Source: Oscillospiraceae bacterium (GTDB taxonomy: Bacteria; Bacillota; Clostridia; Oscillospirales; Ruminococcaceae). From it: a DNA stretch of 64,000 bases. Each line of letters opens with the position of its first letter. The first letter of the stretch is position 1. A program made the position numbers and the translations under genes. The notes beneath the pieces are model-generated. The model saw nothing but the letters and a program-made list of their open reading frames with translations. It was not told the DNA's origin and searched no databases. Positions 8,173 through 16,530 of this stretch are shown one piece after another. The stretch covers positions 9,602 through 73,601 of the forward strand of contig DMMB01000069.1 of assembly GCA_003453215.1 (NCBI GenBank), in the 5' to 3' direction.

Positions 8173-9090
8173 TTACATTTTAGCCAGAGAAACCGCAATG
8201 CGGGCCGCGCAGCGGGCATTATTGAGCGCCAGCTGAACATTGGAAGCAAAGGACTCGGCGCCAGTCATATCCTTGATATGCGCCAGCAGGAAGGGGGTGA
8301 TCTCCTTGCCGTGGATGTGCTGGGCATCGGCCAGCTCCAGCGCCTTAGTGATGATGCCCTCCATGTAATCGAAATCCATGGCATATTCATCGGGGATGGG
8401 GTTGCCTATGAGGACACCGCCGGGCATTTCCAGTTCCAGCTTGGTCTTGATGATACGGGCAATTTCTTCCTCGCTCCGGGCAGCGTAATCGACCTTAAAG
8501 CCGCTCTTTTTGCAGAAGAAGGCGGGGAAATCCTCGGTACCATTGCCGATGACCGGAACGCCCATGGTCTCGAGGTATTCCAGTGTCCGGCCGATATCGA
8601 GAATCTGCTTGGCGCCGGCGCAGATAACGGCAACCGGAGTCCGGGCCAGTTCCTGCAGGTCGGCAGAAACATCCATGGTCACTTCGCCATGGCGGTGAAC
8701 GCCGCCGATGCCGCCGGTAGCAAATACATGAATGCCGGCCAGCGCTGCGCACATCATCGTGGAGGCAACGGTGGTGGCGCCGGTTTTACCGGTGGCCAGA
8801 TAGGTAGCAAAATCGCGGCGGGAAACTTTGCCGACATTTTCGGCGCGGCACATCAGTTCCAGTTCCTCCGGGGAGAGGCCGACTTTGATCTTGCCGCCGA
8901 TGAGCGCCATAGTGGCAGGATGGGCGCCGCAGGCCCGGATCTCTTTTTCTACTTCTGCCGCGAAGGAAAGGTTTTCGGGATAGGGCATACCATGGCTAAG
9001 GATGGTGCTTTCCAGGGCGACAACGGGTTCGCCGTTTTGGATGGCTTCCTGCAGCTCGGGGGTAATGTCAAGGTATTTTTCGAGATTCAT
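8173..9090 (-). CDS. psuG: Pseudouridine-5'-phosphate glycosidase
   Basis: This 305-residue enzyme cleaves pseudouridine 5'-phosphate reversibly to uracil and ribose 5-phosphate, part of RNA-nucleoside salvage. The family signature runs through the protein: VALESTILSHGMPYP near residue 24, ATMALIGGKIKVGL, KVSRRD, TGATTVASTM, VFATGGIGGVHRHGE, VICAGAKQILDI, PVIGNGTEDFPAFF and GVLIGNPIP. Length matches the family. The start follows AGGAGG. The usual partner, pseudouridine kinase PsuK, is not adjacent; a divergently transcribed AEC-type transporter is the only neighbour, and it is not known whether it handles pseudouridine. Confidence 0.95.
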   Translation of the reverse strand: MNLEKYLDITPELQEAIQNGEPVVALESTILSHGMPYPENLSFAAEVEKEIRACGAHPATMALIGGKIKVGLSPEELELMCRAENVGKVSRRDFATYLATGKTGATTVASTMMCAALAGIHVFATGGIGGVHRHGEVTMDVSADLQELARTPVAVICAGAKQILDIGRTLEYLETMGVPVIGNGTEDFPAFFCKKSGFKVDYAARSEEEIARIIKTKLELEMPGGVLIGNPIPDEYAMDFDYMEGIITKALELADAQHIHGKEITPFLLAHIKDMTGAESFASNVQLALNNARCAARIAVSLAKM

Positions 9091-9183
9091 GTCAGATGTT
9101 CCTCCTGTAATTAAAAATCATTCCGTTAAACGGTGCTTCAAAAGGTTCATCGACTGGGGCGGACGCTCCATCGTTGAAAGCCC

Positions 9184-9212
9184 ATTATAACCATTTCCCC
9201 TGCGGAATGCAA
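9184..9212 (-). promoter_or_regulatory. Sigma-A-type promoter of psuG
   Basis: On the minus strand TTGCAT, a 17-bp spacer and TATAAT. The leader to the ATG is about 90 nt. Confidence 0.7.
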
Positions 9213-9260
9213 CCGTTATCTTTGTGAATTTTTTGTGAATTTGATATTATGCGCATTGTA

Positions 9261-9289
9261 TTGACACCGAAGCGGGAGAAATCTATTAT
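9261..9289 (+). promoter_or_regulatory. Sigma-A-type promoter of the AEC transporter gene
   Basis: TTGACA, 17-bp spacer and TATTAT, ending 37 nt before the ATG. Just upstream a short tandem repeat (TGTGAATTTT) lies between this promoter and the divergent psuG promoter. Confidence 0.75.
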
Positions 9290-9326
9290 AATAAGGATAC
9301 TAACTGACAAAAGAGGAGGCGCCATT

Positions 9327-10376
9327 ATGCTTTCTTCTGCGGCCGGGCTGCTGGCCGATCGTTCCTTTATGAGTGTATTCTGCGCCGCCATGCTGACCAT
9401 TGGGCTCGGCTGGGGACTGCGTAAAAAGAATATCCTGAAAGCAGAAAGCCGGCCGGTGCTGAACACCCTGCTGCTGAAGCTGACAGTGCCCTGTCTGGTC
9501 TTTGATGCCTTTATGACCGACTTTAACCGCGGTGAACTGCGGCGCAATCTGCAGATTTTACTGCTGTCTTTTTTGCTATATCTTGCGCTGATTCTTCTAT
9601 CGCAGCTTATTTTTGTAAAATACGGGCGGCGGCGGGCCAACCTGTACGGACTGTGTTTTGCACTGGGGCAGCAATCGCTGTATTCCATGCCCATTCTGCG
9701 GGCCATGTACGCCGATGACCCCACAGAAGTGATGCTGGCCTGCAGCATGGTGGGCCTTTCGTTCCGGATGTTTCTGTATCTTTATGCCTTCTACTCCATC
9801 AGTGGGGCGGCGGTAACGGGCGGCAGCCTGCGGCAGAGCCTGCGAAAGGCATTCCTGACGCCGGTCATGCTGGCCATGCTGGGAGGCTTTTTGCTTTGGC
9901 TGACACAGGATCTGCTTCCCTGCCCCGGCGGTATTCCGCTGCTGCGGCTGGATCTGCGGTTCCCGGCGCTGTACGCCCTTGTGCCGCAGCTGGCCGCCAT
10001 GGTCAATCCGCTGGCCATGCTGCTGATTGGTTCCACCTTGGGGGAATCCAGCCTGGGCGATGCCCTGCGCGACGGCAAGGCCTGGCTGATCGCCTTTTTG
10101 CGGATGTTTGCCGCACCGCTTTTTGCCCTGGCTGCACTGTGCCTGTGCCAACGGGCCGGGTGGATCCACCTAAGCGAAACCGGCCTGATGGCACTGGTCA
10201 TCTGCTTTGCTGCACCGCTTTCCGCGGTGCTGTGTACCTTCTTTATTACCTATCAGGAAGAAGTTACCACCGTGGTACGGGTGTGCCTGCTTTCCACCTT
10301 GCTGTGCGTCATTTCCACCCCACTTTTCTATTGCCTGGTAAAGGCCGCAGTGGCCAGCGGAGTATTCCCTATATAA
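9327..10376 (+). CDS. AEC (auxin efflux carrier) family transporter
   Basis: The 349-residue protein has about ten hydrophobic helices split into two halves, the pattern of the AEC/BASS-like transporter family, whose bacterial members move organic acids such as malate or malonate. Recognisable features are TIGLGWGLRKK near the start, the LKLTVPCLVFDAF motif of helix 2, QQSLYSMPILRAMY, and ANMVNPLAM-type and IGSTLGESS motifs in the second half. ATG 9327 follows GAGGAGG; the frame is open further upstream across the promoter. It is monocistronic and divergent from psuG. Confidence 0.82.
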   Translation: MLSSAAGLLADRSFMSVFCAAMLTIGLGWGLRKKNILKAESRPVLNTLLLKLTVPCLVFDAFMTDFNRGELRRNLQILLLSFLLYLALILLSQLIFVKYGRRRANLYGLCFALGQQSLYSMPILRAMYADDPTEVMLACSMVGLSFRMFLYLYAFYSISGAAVTGGSLRQSLRKAFLTPVMLAMLGGFLLWLTQDLLPCPGGIPLLRLDLRFPALYALVPQLAAMVNPLAMLLIGSTLGESSLGDALRDGKAWLIAFLRMFAAPLFALAALCLCQRAGWIHLSETGLMALVICFAAPLSAVLCTFFITYQEEVTTVVRVCLLSTLLCVISTPLFYCLVKAAVASGVFPI

Positions 10377-10514
10377 ATATGGAAGAAAACGCATGAAAAC
10401 GTTCCAAATAGAGGGGGGCAACGGAAAGTTGCTAAAAATCCATGAGGGGTTGGTCGACAGCTCCCCCATTCCATGGTATTCTTGCGGTACAAAACAGGAA
10501 AGGCGGATGCTGAA

Positions 10515-11336
10515 ATGACACTGGGCGAACGGATAGCCTATTACAGAGGAAAGCTGGGGCTTTCCCAGGGGGAGCTGGCGGAGCAGCTGGGCGTAAGCCG
10601 GCAGGCCGTAAGCAAATGGGAGACCGATGCCGGGCTGCCGGATTTGGAACGGCTGATTGCCCTTTCCCGACTGTACCATATTACACTGGATGAGCTGGTA
10701 AAGGGAGAGTCCCCGGAAGAAACGGCCGAAGCCCCGGAGGAAGTACCGGTGGATGCGGTTATTGCAAAGCCGACGGCCCCCGGCGGGCAGAAAACCATTG
10801 GGTATATCCTGCTGGGGGTGGGGCTGCTGTGCGCGGCGCTGGCACTGGTGCTTAATTTAGCGCTGCTGATCCCGGCGGCGTACTTTCTGCTCTGCGCGGT
10901 ACTGTGCCTGACGCTGCGGCGGTATGCCGGGCGGATCATTATAGGCGGGACACTGCTGGGAATCCTGCTGCCCGCGCAGCGCTGGTTTGGCGGCGTAAGC
11001 CTGGGGAGCGTGATCAATCCGATCGTCTACCAGTCGGAGTATTGCGGAATTGGGCTATTGATCTCCTGGGGATTGTGGGCGGCGCTCCTCCTGTATGTGG
11101 CGCTGGCGCTGCGGCACACCCGCTGGCAGAAATACACTCCGCTGGCACTGGGGTGGACGGTGGTGCTGGGACTGCATGGCTGGCTGGCCCCGCTGTGGCG
11201 GGCTCTGGGCGGTGCAAAAACCGCCAGCTGGTACTATCCGGTGGTCTCCGGCCTTATCAATCTGTTGGCCGCGGCAATGGTGCTGCTGACGGTTCGGGCC
11301 ATTTACCGGGCCCGGCAGGCGAAAAAGAATGCGTAA
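10515..11336 (+). CDS. XRE-type DNA-binding protein with membrane domain
   Basis: The 273-residue protein has a Cro/C1-type helix-turn-helix at about residues 3-57 (LGERIAYYRGKLGLSQGELA, then GVSRQAVSKWETD and LDELVKG), a Pro/Glu-rich linker, and from about residue 90 six or seven hydrophobic segments. Such one-component regulators with a membrane tail are common in Firmicutes and are thought to sense envelope or small-molecule signals. ATG 10515 fits the domain start, although the ribosome site is weak (AGGCGG). The target is unknown; neighbours are an AEC transporter upstream and the convergent DHHW gene. Confidence 0.8.
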   Translation: MTLGERIAYYRGKLGLSQGELAEQLGVSRQAVSKWETDAGLPDLERLIALSRLYHITLDELVKGESPEETAEAPEEVPVDAVIAKPTAPGGQKTIGYILLGVGLLCAALALVLNLALLIPAAYFLLCAVLCLTLRRYAGRIIIGGTLLGILLPAQRWFGGVSLGSVINPIVYQSEYCGIGLLISWGLWAALLLYVALALRHTRWQKYTPLALGWTVVLGLHGWLAPLWRALGGAKTASWYYPVVSGLINLLAAAMVLLTVRAIYRARQAKKNA

Positions 11337-11355
11337 GCGCAAAATGACAAAAGGA

Positions 11356-11388
11356 AAAGAGCCGTTCCCAAAAGGAGCGGCTCTTTGA
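11356..11388. terminator. Bidirectional terminator between XRE and DHHW genes
   Basis: Stem AAAGAGCCGTTCC (11356-11368) pairs with GGAGCGGCTCTTT (11374-11386) with one wobble. It separates two convergent genes. Confidence 0.8.
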
Positions 11389-11389
11389 T

Positions 11390-12493
11390 TTATTTTAGGG
11401 TGGAACTGTTATTCAGAACGGCGGCACTGTACAGGAACAGCACATCGCAGCCCGTAAAATCGACATAGCTGCCCAAACGGCTGGAGGCAAGATACCGGAT
11501 ATCCACCAACGTAACGGAAGAGTAGCCTTCCACCAGCAGCGGCGCTATGCTGCTGCCAAAGGAATCCCGGAAGATCACCAGCCGGCGTCCCGAGGTATTC
11601 TGCGGATTTTCGATGCGCAGGAGCGATACCGAACCGGAAAGGAACATCTCGTAAGGATCGCGGCCGGCCGCCCGGTTCATATCATAAATGCTGCCGGTGG
11701 TATCGGTCTCGTAATTATAAACGGTGGCCGTATCGATGGCTCCGCCGGTGAGGTAGTGAAGGCTTTCCGGGGCAATGGGCAGCGCAGCCTGGCCGTAGTA
11801 AACGCCATAGAATGGCTTTTCCAGCATCTTTTGGGTATAGCTGCCGGTCAGTTCTACCCCCATAGCGGCCGCCAGTCTTCCGGCGACATCCAGGATTTTT
11901 TCCTGCCGCCAGTGGGTATCGGTGCGGTAGTAATCCTCCAGCTCCAGCAAATCAAAAATATTGATATACTGCATATAGCCGGTGCGGGCCTGCAGCTCTT
12001 CGGCAAACAGGTCATAATCGATGGACGGGTAGCCATTGGAAGCCGCCATAAAGTAGTTTTTATCCGGGACAAGGGAAAGATATACCCGGCTGCCGGAATC
12101 TTTGAGATAGGTATCGTAAAGGTACTGGAACCGCTTGGCCGCATAGTCCAGTGAATCGGTGTTCATGGGGTATTCCAGTTTTCCCAGCGTATCCCCCACC
12201 CGGTACAGGCCGTTATTATCCCGCTGGCGCAGCACCCCGGTGGCCGTCAGGGCCTTGAGGGTGCGGTACTCATCCCGCAGGGGGAACTGATCGGTGGCAT
12301 AGTCCTCGAAGCGATCGGCAAAGGTGCCGGAAAGCAGCGTTTTGCCGGTCAGGGTCGGCATCTGGGCCAAAGAACGGCGTTCGGCCTCGGAGGCCGCATC
12401 GGCGGGCTTCAGCACCGCCCAAAGGGAAAATACCGCCAAAAACAGCCCCAACACAGCAATGGTAAGAACGGTACGGGTCTTATTGTTTTCCAC
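11390..12493 (-). CDS. DHHW-family (AlgX/AlgJ-like) secreted protein, locus A
   Basis: The 367-residue protein has an N-terminal membrane anchor (about residues 9-28) followed by an SGNH-hydrolase-like domain of the DHHW family: RRSLAQMPTLT, YATDQFPLRDEY, LVPDKNYFM, YYRTDTHWRQEKI (Asp and His of the DHHW motif, about residue 197) and a late serine block VIFRDSFGSSIAPLL. Such proteins are usually encoded beside MBOAT proteins and are thought to complete O-acylation of an extracellular polymer, as AlgX/AlgJ do with AlgI. GTG 12493 is chosen because GGAGG precedes it. It is the last gene of locus A. The motif reads DTHW here and DHHW in the locus B copy. Confidence 0.85.
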   Translation of the reverse strand: MENNKTRTVLTIAVLGLFLAVFSLWAVLKPADAASEAERRSLAQMPTLTGKTLLSGTFADRFEDYATDQFPLRDEYRTLKALTATGVLRQRDNNGLYRVGDTLGKLEYPMNTDSLDYAAKRFQYLYDTYLKDSGSRVYLSLVPDKNYFMAASNGYPSIDYDLFAEELQARTGYMQYINIFDLLELEDYYRTDTHWRQEKILDVAGRLAAAMGVELTGSYTQKMLEKPFYGVYYGQAALPIAPESLHYLTGGAIDTATVYNYETDTTGSIYDMNRAAGRDPYEMFLSGSVSLLRIENPQNTSGRRLVIFRDSFGSSIAPLLVEGYSSVTLVDIRYLASSRLGSYVDFTGCDVLFLYSAAVLNNSSTLK

Positions 12494-12505
12494 AGCGGCA
12501 CCTCC

Positions 12506-13912
12506 TTAAAAGCGGAAATAAAGGAACGGATTGAACGAGCCATCCACCAGATACGCGGTGATGACCGCCAGCAGCACTGCCAGCCCCACCGGGGCCGCGA
12601 CTGCCAGTACCCGGCCGGTGGTCTTTCCCCGGGAAAGGCGTTCCATCAGGCGGGTGGGCAGCGGCGTTGCGCCGATGATGGCAATGATAAAGGTGACGGC
12701 ATAACTGCCAAGATAATAGAGCGCTTCTTCGGTGACAAGCGGAACCCCGCCCAGCCCGAACATCCGCCCCAGCTGGGTGGCAGCCTCGGTAAGATTGGCG
12801 CTATCGAAGAGGACAAAGCTGACCGCGACCAGCAGCAAGGTGTAGAGATGACCGAGCACGTGGGATTTTTCCAACGGTTTCAGCAGGAAGCTCTTTTCCA
12901 GGATGAGGAACACTGCAAAGAACAGTCCCCACAGCACAAAGTTCCAATCGGCGCCATGCCAAAGTCCCGTCAGCATCCATACCACCAGGATATTGAAGTA
13001 GCGACGGGCCGGGGCAACCCGGTTGCCGCCCATGGGGATATAAACATAATCCCGGAACCAGGAACCAAGGCTCATATGCCAGCGCCGCCAGAATTCGGTA
13101 ACGCTGCGGGAAATATAGGGGTAATTAAAATTTTCGGCAAAGGTAAAACCGAAAATTTTTCCCAGGCCGATGGCCATATCGCTGTAACCGGAAAAATCGA
13201 AGTAAATGTGCAGCACATAAGCCGCTGCGTACAACCAGCTATACAGCACCGAAGGCTGGGTGGTTGCTTTGTACACGGTAATCAGCTGGTACAGCACATT
13301 GGCAATAAGCACCTTTTTGCCCAGGCCCAGCACAAAGCGCTGCGTCCCGGCAGCAATCATGGCCGGCGAACTGGTACGGCTCTTCAGCTGAGGTTCAATA
13401 TCGGCATAGCGGACAATGGGCCCGGCAATGAGCTGCGGAAACATGGCGATGTAGGTGCCAAGATCGATGAGATTGCGCTGGGCCGCCACCGTTCCCCGGT
13501 GGACATCCACCACATAGCTGAGAATCTGGAACGTGTAAAAGCTGATGCCGATGGGCAGCGCCACCCGCAGAAGCGGCACCGAAAGCCCGGTGACAGCATT
13601 AAAGCTGCGGATAAAGAAATCGGCGTATTTGCAATAGCCCAGAAGCAACAGACTAAAAAGGACCGAGGCGGTCAAAAAAAGTTTTGACCGCCGGGGATTG
13701 CTGATACGATATTTTTCCACCAGCCGTCCAAAGAGATAGCCCTGCAGGATGGAAACTACCATAAAGAGGACGTACTTTGGCTCTCCCCATGCATAGAAAA
13801 TAAGGGAGAAGAAAAGCAGGACGGCATTTTTAGCCCGCCGCGGCGCTAAAAAGTAGCACAGCAGCGTAAGCGGCAAAAAGTAGTAGAGAAACGGGATGCT
13901 TGAAAACAGCAT
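12506..13912 (-). CDS. MBOAT O-acyltransferase (AlgI-like), locus A
   Basis: The 468-residue multi-pass protein belongs to the membrane-bound O-acyltransferase family. It starts with MLFSSIPFLYYFLPL, the standard AlgI-type first helix, and contains FFSLIFYAWGEPKY, FPQLIAGPIVRY, YFDFSGYSDMAIGL, ENFNYPYISRSVTEFWRRWH, WFRDYVYIPMGGNR and the catalytic-His region LTGLWHGADWNF. Members pass acyl groups across the membrane to polysaccharides or wall polymers. It lies 12 nt upstream of the DHHW partner and 24 nt downstream of the DUF4358 lipoprotein, so all are probably one transcript. ATG 13912 follows GGGAGG. The polymer acted on is unknown; no polysaccharide synthesis genes are nearby. Confidence 0.93.
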   Translation of the reverse strand: MLFSSIPFLYYFLPLTLLCYFLAPRRAKNAVLLFFSLIFYAWGEPKYVLFMVVSILQGYLFGRLVEKYRISNPRRSKLFLTASVLFSLLLLGYCKYADFFIRSFNAVTGLSVPLLRVALPIGISFYTFQILSYVVDVHRGTVAAQRNLIDLGTYIAMFPQLIAGPIVRYADIEPQLKSRTSSPAMIAAGTQRFVLGLGKKVLIANVLYQLITVYKATTQPSVLYSWLYAAAYVLHIYFDFSGYSDMAIGLGKIFGFTFAENFNYPYISRSVTEFWRRWHMSLGSWFRDYVYIPMGGNRVAPARRYFNILVVWMLTGLWHGADWNFVLWGLFFAVFLILEKSFLLKPLEKSHVLGHLYTLLLVAVSFVLFDSANLTEAATQLGRMFGLGGVPLVTEEALYYLGSYAVTFIIAIIGATPLPTRLMERLSRGKTTGRVLAVAAPVGLAVLLAVITAYLVDGSFNPFLYFRF

Positions 13913-13936
13913 GAGCTGATCCTCCCGATGGGTTAC

Positions 13937-14506
13937 TTAAAAATCAATGGCTTCATCAAAGGCGACAACCGCAGCGGAGTAAGCACCGGTGATCTGATCG
14001 CGGAACGCATTGATGAGATCCTCGTGGCCATACATGGCAACCACTACCTCATTTACGGTGATGACAACTACCTTATCGGGGAAGCCGCACATCCACTGGC
14101 GGGACTGGATGCTATCGCGCAGAGCCTGAGCCAGGGTCGCCGCATCGGAAGCGTTCTTCAAGTGATAAGCGCCGCAGCTGAAGGTGTTCATGTTCATCAT
14201 GTGGGTGAGAGAAGCGGCACTATCAATGAGATCTACGCTCTCCGCCGGGAAAGACAGCATATAGCTGAGGTTATCCACATCGGAAATATCGAACTTGCCG
14301 GGAGCGCCATCGACGGGGGTGGTGGCATCGCCGCCTGCAGCGGGGAACTTTTCATCCTCGGAAAGGCCCTCCCACGCTTTGGTCAGGACTTCCAACGGAT
14401 CGGTAACGGCTGCATCGTTGCCGCCATTATTGCCGGAATTGTTGCCGCAAGCGGCAAAGGCCAGTACCATTACGGCGGCCATCAGAATGGAAATAATCTT
14501 TTTCAT
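13937..14506 (-). CDS. DUF4358-type lipoprotein, locus A
   Basis: The 189-residue protein has a lipoprotein signal (lipobox LAFAAC at about residues 16-21), an Asn/Gly-rich linker and a mixed alpha/beta domain that I assign to the DUF4358 family from its layout: an early short motif on folding of Tyr-Met, a middle NASDAATLAQALRD helix and a late strand VVVITVNEVVVAMYG. The same kind of lipoprotein occupies the same position in locus B. Function is unknown; the constant neighbourhood with MBOAT and DHHW genes suggests an accessory role in envelope acylation. ATG 14506 follows AAGGAG. Confidence 0.75.
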   Translation of the reverse strand: MKKIISILMAAVMVLAFAACGNNSGNNGGNDAAVTDPLEVLTKAWEGLSEDEKFPAAGGDATTPVDGAPGKFDISDVDNLSYMLSFPAESVDLIDSAASLTHMMNMNTFSCGAYHLKNASDAATLAQALRDSIQSRQWMCGFPDKVVVITVNEVVVAMYGHEDLINAFRDQITGAYSAAVVAFDEAIDF

Positions 14507-14526
14507 GGGAAATTCTCCTTCATTTT

Positions 14527-15060
14527 TTAAGATGTTTTTTGTATCATCCAGACGCCCTGCTCATTTTGAGAAAGGGTCACAGTCTGCGTATTGACGGTCA
14601 GGCTATAGCGGCTGCCTGCCGTAGGCTGCGGGATTACCCACCGAATGGTGCAGCGGCCGCTGCCGCTTTGGGTACCGCTCCACTCGGAAACGGTATTCCC
14701 CTGGGCAATCTGCAGTTCGCCCGCTGTGGCGGTCAGCTGCCACGCGCCGCGGCCGGTAAGGGTCAGTTCTACCTCCAGCTCTCCGGCGGAATAAAGGGCC
14801 GGTTCCGCCCCGCGGGTCGGGCCGGCTTGTTCGGAGACGGCTACTGGGCTGCTGCCAATCGCGGCGCCATCCATGGAAAGGCGCAGAGAACCGCCCTGCT
14901 GCCACAGCACCGAAATACCAAACACCAGCAAAATGGCGGCGGCCATGGCGCTCCATCGGCCAAAGGCCGGGTGGCGCGGGGCCGGCGGCGCGGTTATTGC
15001 CTCCTGCAGCAGGTCTTCCTCAATGCCGGTAATGGCTGATGCTAAGGCCTCATGCTTCAT
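14527..15060 (-). CDS. Putative anti-sigma factor, single-pass membrane protein, locus A
   Basis: The 177-residue protein has a short cytoplasmic part (about 1-38), one membrane helix (MAAAILLVFGISVLW, about 41-55) and an outer domain that looks all-beta (VELTLTGRGAWQL, CTIRWVIPQP, YSLTVNTQTVTLS). It overlaps the sigma gene by 11 nt, the common arrangement of a membrane anti-sigma factor with its sigma factor. No ZAS zinc motif is seen, so the anti-sigma role rests on topology and context. ATG 15060 is preferred because GGGAGG precedes it; a TTG at 15081 is the frame limit. Confidence 0.65.
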   Translation of the reverse strand: MKHEALASAITGIEEDLLQEAITAPPAPRHPAFGRWSAMAAAILLVFGISVLWQQGGSLRLSMDGAAIGSSPVAVSEQAGPTRGAEPALYSAGELEVELTLTGRGAWQLTATAGELQIAQGNTVSEWSGTQSGSGRCTIRWVIPQPTAGSRYSLTVNTQTVTLSQNEQGVWMIQKTS

Positions 15061-15616
15061 AGCTCCACCCCTCCCTTTCAAGATAATGCTTTAGCCTGGT
15101 ACGGGTTCGCAGCAGCATGGATTTGACACGGCTTTCGGAAAAGCCGAAATGATCGGCAATTTGCCCCACGGGCTGACACAGAAAATATCGCTGCAGAAAA
15201 ACCTGCCGGCTTTCTTCCTTTTCGGTACGCAGAAAAGCACTAAGCACCCGGGAAAATTCGGCGGCTTCCGCTTCGCTTTGCGGTTCGCTGCCGGCGGGCA
15301 GATATTCTGCCAGCTCCTCCAGCGAAAGCGCCGCTTCCCCTCCGCCCCGCTTTTCAGCCATTTTGGCCTTATACCGGTTCAGCGCCAGATTGCGGGCAAT
15401 GCGTCCGAGGAAGGCCGCCAAAAACTGCGGCCGCTGCGGCGGAATGGCATTCCAGGCCCGCAGATAGGTATCATTGACATTTTCTTCGCTGTCTTCACGA
15501 TCCGCTAAAATATTCATGGACAGCCGCATACAGTATGCCCCGTATTTGCGGGAAGTTTCAGCGATGGCATCGGGACTGCGCTGCCAGTAGAGTTCGATGA
15601 TCTTTTCGTCCTCCAT
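15050..15616 (-). CDS. ECF-type RNA polymerase sigma factor, locus A
   Basis: The 188-residue protein has sigma region 2 at about residues 20-65 (YCMRLSMNILADREDSEENV, then DTYLRAWNAIPP) and region 4 at about 135-180 (VGQIADHFGFSESRVKSMLL, a helix-turn-helix). The two are joined by an acidic linker. It should direct RNA polymerase to its own promoter class and is the first gene of locus A. ATG 15616 follows AAAGGAG at 6-nt spacing. An ECF-like promoter (GCAACC, 17 bp, GTCTAT) lies upstream, so autoregulation is likely. It is only distantly similar to the sigma factor of locus B. Confidence 0.9.
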   Translation of the reverse strand: MEDEKIIELYWQRSPDAIAETSRKYGAYCMRLSMNILADREDSEENVNDTYLRAWNAIPPQRPQFLAAFLGRIARNLALNRYKAKMAEKRGGGEAALSLEELAEYLPAGSEPQSEAEAAEFSRVLSAFLRTEKEESRQVFLQRYFLCQPVGQIADHFGFSESRVKSMLLRTRTRLKHYLEREGWSYEA

Positions 15617-15658
15617 CGGGCGCTCCTTTCCTGCTTTTCGGAAAGCTTCCTCACCCTT

Positions 15659-15687
15659 ATAGACAACATTGGCCCGGGTTTGGTTGC
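15659..15687 (-). promoter_or_regulatory. Candidate ECF-type promoter of locus A
   Basis: On the minus strand GCAACC and GTCTAT are 17 bp apart, 43 nt before the sigma ATG. The AACC box with a GTCTA box is the classic ECF pattern, while no sigma-A promoter is obvious. Confidence 0.55.
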
Positions 15688-15739
15688 GCGGAAAAGCAAA
15701 TTTTTTTATTTTTGAGAGAAAATTTTTGGGGGAGAGAGA

Positions 15740-15777
15740 AAATCCGCAGGAGTCACAGGGGGCTGCTGCGGTTTTTT
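15740..15777 (-). terminator. Probable terminator of the DUF1836 gene
   Basis: On the minus strand CCGCAGCAG pairs with CTCCTGCGG (one mismatch) around a 10-nt loop, followed by ATTTT. Weak T-run. Confidence 0.5.
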
Positions 15778-16389
15778 CTACGGTATTAAATCCAGATTTC
15801 CGCCATCTTCCACCGTGTGGCCCTCCAGCAGCAAAAGTTTTTCCGCCAAAAGGCGGGAAAAGCCGCCGATGACCGCCGCCGTGGCAATGATCTCCTCCAC
15901 CCGGTCGGTATCCAGCATGGTGGGCTCTTCATCAACGTGCTTCAGGATGGTGGCACAGGCCGCGCGAACCTCCTGGGTAAAGTAACAGGCCGCCAGGCTG
16001 TGCCGTTCCACATATTCGGTGTAAAAGGGCTGCAGTTCCTCCTCGGTCAGATCGGAGGGGATGAGCCGCTGCACCAGTGAAATGCTTAATCCCTGCTTCA
16101 AAGTGCAGATCATGATAAGGTAGGCAAGATGCACGCGGTAGTAACGTTTTTTGATGGGACCGGGCATCGCGCGCGTGCGCACGTAGTTATTAATGGCCGC
16201 TGCCGTAACGGCTTCTTCCTCTTTCAGTTCGGGCGGGAGATAATCCAGATAGCCGCGCAGCAGGGTGACAACCTGCTCCATATAGAGGCCGATATCCGGG
16301 ATTTCCTCCCATGCGGGAAGACGGTAGCGATTGAGATAGCGATCCCAGCGGCGCAGCTTGGCCGCTACCAGGTCATTATCAAAACTCAC
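15778..16389 (-). CDS. DUF1836 family protein
   Basis: The 203-residue protein resembles the DUF1836 family of Firmicutes, which has a MerR-like winged helix region. Visible blocks are LPAWEEIPDIGLYMEQVVTL, LTAAAINNYVRTRAMPGPIKKRYYRVHLAYLIMI (read as parts around residues 62-95) and a C-terminal helical region. The family is often annotated as a putative DNA-binding protein with unknown targets. GTG 16389 is used because GAGAGGTG precedes it. It is monocistronic with a strong promoter and divergent from degV. Confidence 0.75.
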   Translation of the reverse strand: MSFDNDLVAAKLRRWDRYLNRYRLPAWEEIPDIGLYMEQVVTLLRGYLDYLPPELKEEEAVTAAAINNYVRTRAMPGPIKKRYYRVHLAYLIMICTLKQGLSISLVQRLIPSDLTEEELQPFYTEYVERHSLAACYFTQEVRAACATILKHVDEEPTMLDTDRVEEIIATAAVIGGFSRLLAEKLLLLEGHTVEDGGNLDLIP

Positions 16390-16414
16390 AGTAAGTCACC
16401 TCTCTTTGGGCGAT

Positions 16415-16443
16415 ATTATACCACAGCCAAAAGAAGCCCGCAA
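16415..16443 (-). promoter_or_regulatory. Sigma-A-type promoter of the DUF1836 gene
   Basis: On the minus strand TTGCGG, 17-bp spacer, TATAAT. Confidence 0.75.
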
Positions 16444-16466
16444 GGACCTATAATGAATATTATGGC

Positions 16467-16495
16467 TTGACATAATCATAAAAATAGTGTAATCT
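16467..16495 (+). promoter_or_regulatory. Sigma-A-type promoter of the degV-like gene
   Basis: TTGACA, 17-bp spacer, TAATCT, ending 35 nt before the TTG start. Confidence 0.75.
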
Positions 16496-16530
16496 AATGA
16501 AGCATATTAGATGAAAGAAGGTTCTGTATC

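Noticed and set aside
15778..15872. Plus-strand reading of the CCGCAG/CTGCGG hairpin at 15740-15775 as the terminator of an upstream plus gene
   Set aside because: No plus-strand gene ends here; the minus-strand DUF1836 gene does.
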